50,481 bases of DNA, from contig JAEURK010000119.1 of the NCBI GenBank assembly GCA_016789175.1, positions 1 through 50,481 of the forward strand, written 5' to 3'. Below the pieces are notes generated by a model. It was given only the letters and a program-made list of their open reading frames with translations. It was not told where the DNA came from and made no database searches. A program made the position numbers and the translations under genes. This document shows, in pieces, positions 50,132 through 50,481 of the stretch (position 1 is its first letter; each line of letters begins with the position of its first letter). Source of the DNA: Anaerolineales bacterium. Its GTDB lineage: Bacteria; Chloroflexota; Anaerolineae; Anaerolineales; UBA6663.

Positions 50132-50481
50132 ATGATCTACACCCTCACGCTCAACCCGGCCATCGACCGCGAGCTGACGATCACGGATGTGCAGTTCGAC
50201 TCGGTGTTGTCGGCGGTTCATTCTCGGGTGGATATCGGCGGCAAAGGCTTCAACGTTTCCCGTCTTCTGAGATCCATGGGGACGACCAGCATCGCGTTGG
50301 GATTCGTGGGCGGGCATGCCGGCGACCAACTCCGCGCCGGCTTGCAGGCCCTGGGTGTTGCTACGGACTTTGTCGCGATCTCCGACGAGACCCGCACGAA
50401 CGTCAGCATCGTGACCGAACGGCATGATCACTATCTCAAGGTCAACGAAAAAGGCCCGCTGGTGAATGAGGCGAGTCAACA
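50132..50481 (+). CDS. PfkB-family hexose-phosphate kinase (FruK/LacC type), partial
   Basis: Truncated by the window end after about 116 residues. The start MIYTLTLNPAIDRELTI and the motif VDIGGKGFNVSRLLRSMG are those of 1-phosphofructokinase and tagatose-6-phosphate kinase; ALGFVGGHAGDQL and TRTNVSIV follow. The catalytic C-terminal GAGD motif is outside the window. With the dehydrogenase just upstream it would turn a ketose phosphate into a bisphosphate. Confidence 0.9.
   Translation, partial: MIYTLTLNPAIDRELTITDVQFDSVLSAVHSRVDIGGKGFNVSRLLRSMGTTSIALGFVGGHAGDQLRAGLQALGVATDFVAISDETRTNVSIVTERHDHYLKVNEKGPLVNEASQ

Noticed and set aside
1..50481. CRISPR array, tRNA genes, prophage or intact insertion sequence
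   Set aside because: I saw no regularly spaced identical repeats, no tRNA-like cloverleaf with conserved arms, no transposase or phage structural proteins.

Overview
The window reads as a chromosome segment of a high-GC member of the Chloroflexota, probably from the Anaerolineae/Caldilineae side. The reasons are the gene content and order of the division cluster (a CvpA-like membrane gene between murG and murC), secreted lipoproteins with Pro/Thr-rich linkers after the lipobox, a MurG C-lobe motif I associate with this phylum, and many short degenerate intergenic repeats. The assignment is inference from style; no rRNA is present.

Region 1 (about 0.2-18.5 kb, minus strand) is a nearly complete dcw cluster in the order mraZ, rsmH, ftsL-like, ftsI, murF, mraY, murD, ftsW, murG, cvpA-like, murC, murB, ddl, ftsQ, ftsA, ftsZ. 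It starts at a textbook sigma-70 promoter with four 10-bp MraZ boxes downstream of the -10 and ends in a 16-bp hairpin after ftsZ. murE is missing from its usual place. MraY and MurG, the two membrane-associated precursor enzymes, each lack residues normally conserved in their families.

Region 2 (18.5-28.2 kb, minus) carries an ABC exporter (lipoprotein adaptor, double FtsX-type permease, ATPase), a beta-propeller lipoprotein, a PhoR/PhoB-like two-component pair behind its own promoter, a lipoprotein NodB-like protein with an altered metal site, and a small secreted protein. Region 3 (28.3-32.4 kb, minus) has the RNase P RNA gene and, upstream, an operon of a phosphatidylcholine-synthase-like enzyme, a receiver protein, a GAF-SpoIIE phosphatase-RsbW-like kinase fusion and a STAS anti-anti-sigma protein: a partner-switching module.

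Region 4 (32.6-37.5 kb) is mixed: malate synthase A, an AAA ATPase co-directional with a TipA-type MerR regulator whose promoter has the typical 19-bp spacer, a P-loop nucleotide kinase-like protein and one unknown gene.

Region 5 (37.5 kb to the end) is a self-contained sugar phosphotransferase (PTS) locus with visibly less GC-biased codon use. The minus strand encodes a PRD/EIIB regulator, an FGGY kinase, a NanE-type epimerase and a Gfo/Idh/MocA oxidoreductase. The divergent plus strand encodes mannitol-family EIIC, EIIB, a small membrane protein, a histidine phosphatase, EIIA, an HPr-Enzyme I fusion, an odd 579-residue medium-chain dehydrogenase with two nucleotide-binding segments, and the start of a PfkB-type sugar-phosphate kinase cut by the window end. 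A coherent reading is hexitol-like uptake to a hexitol phosphate, oxidation to a ketose phosphate, and phosphorylation to a bisphosphate. The true substrate cannot be read from sequence.
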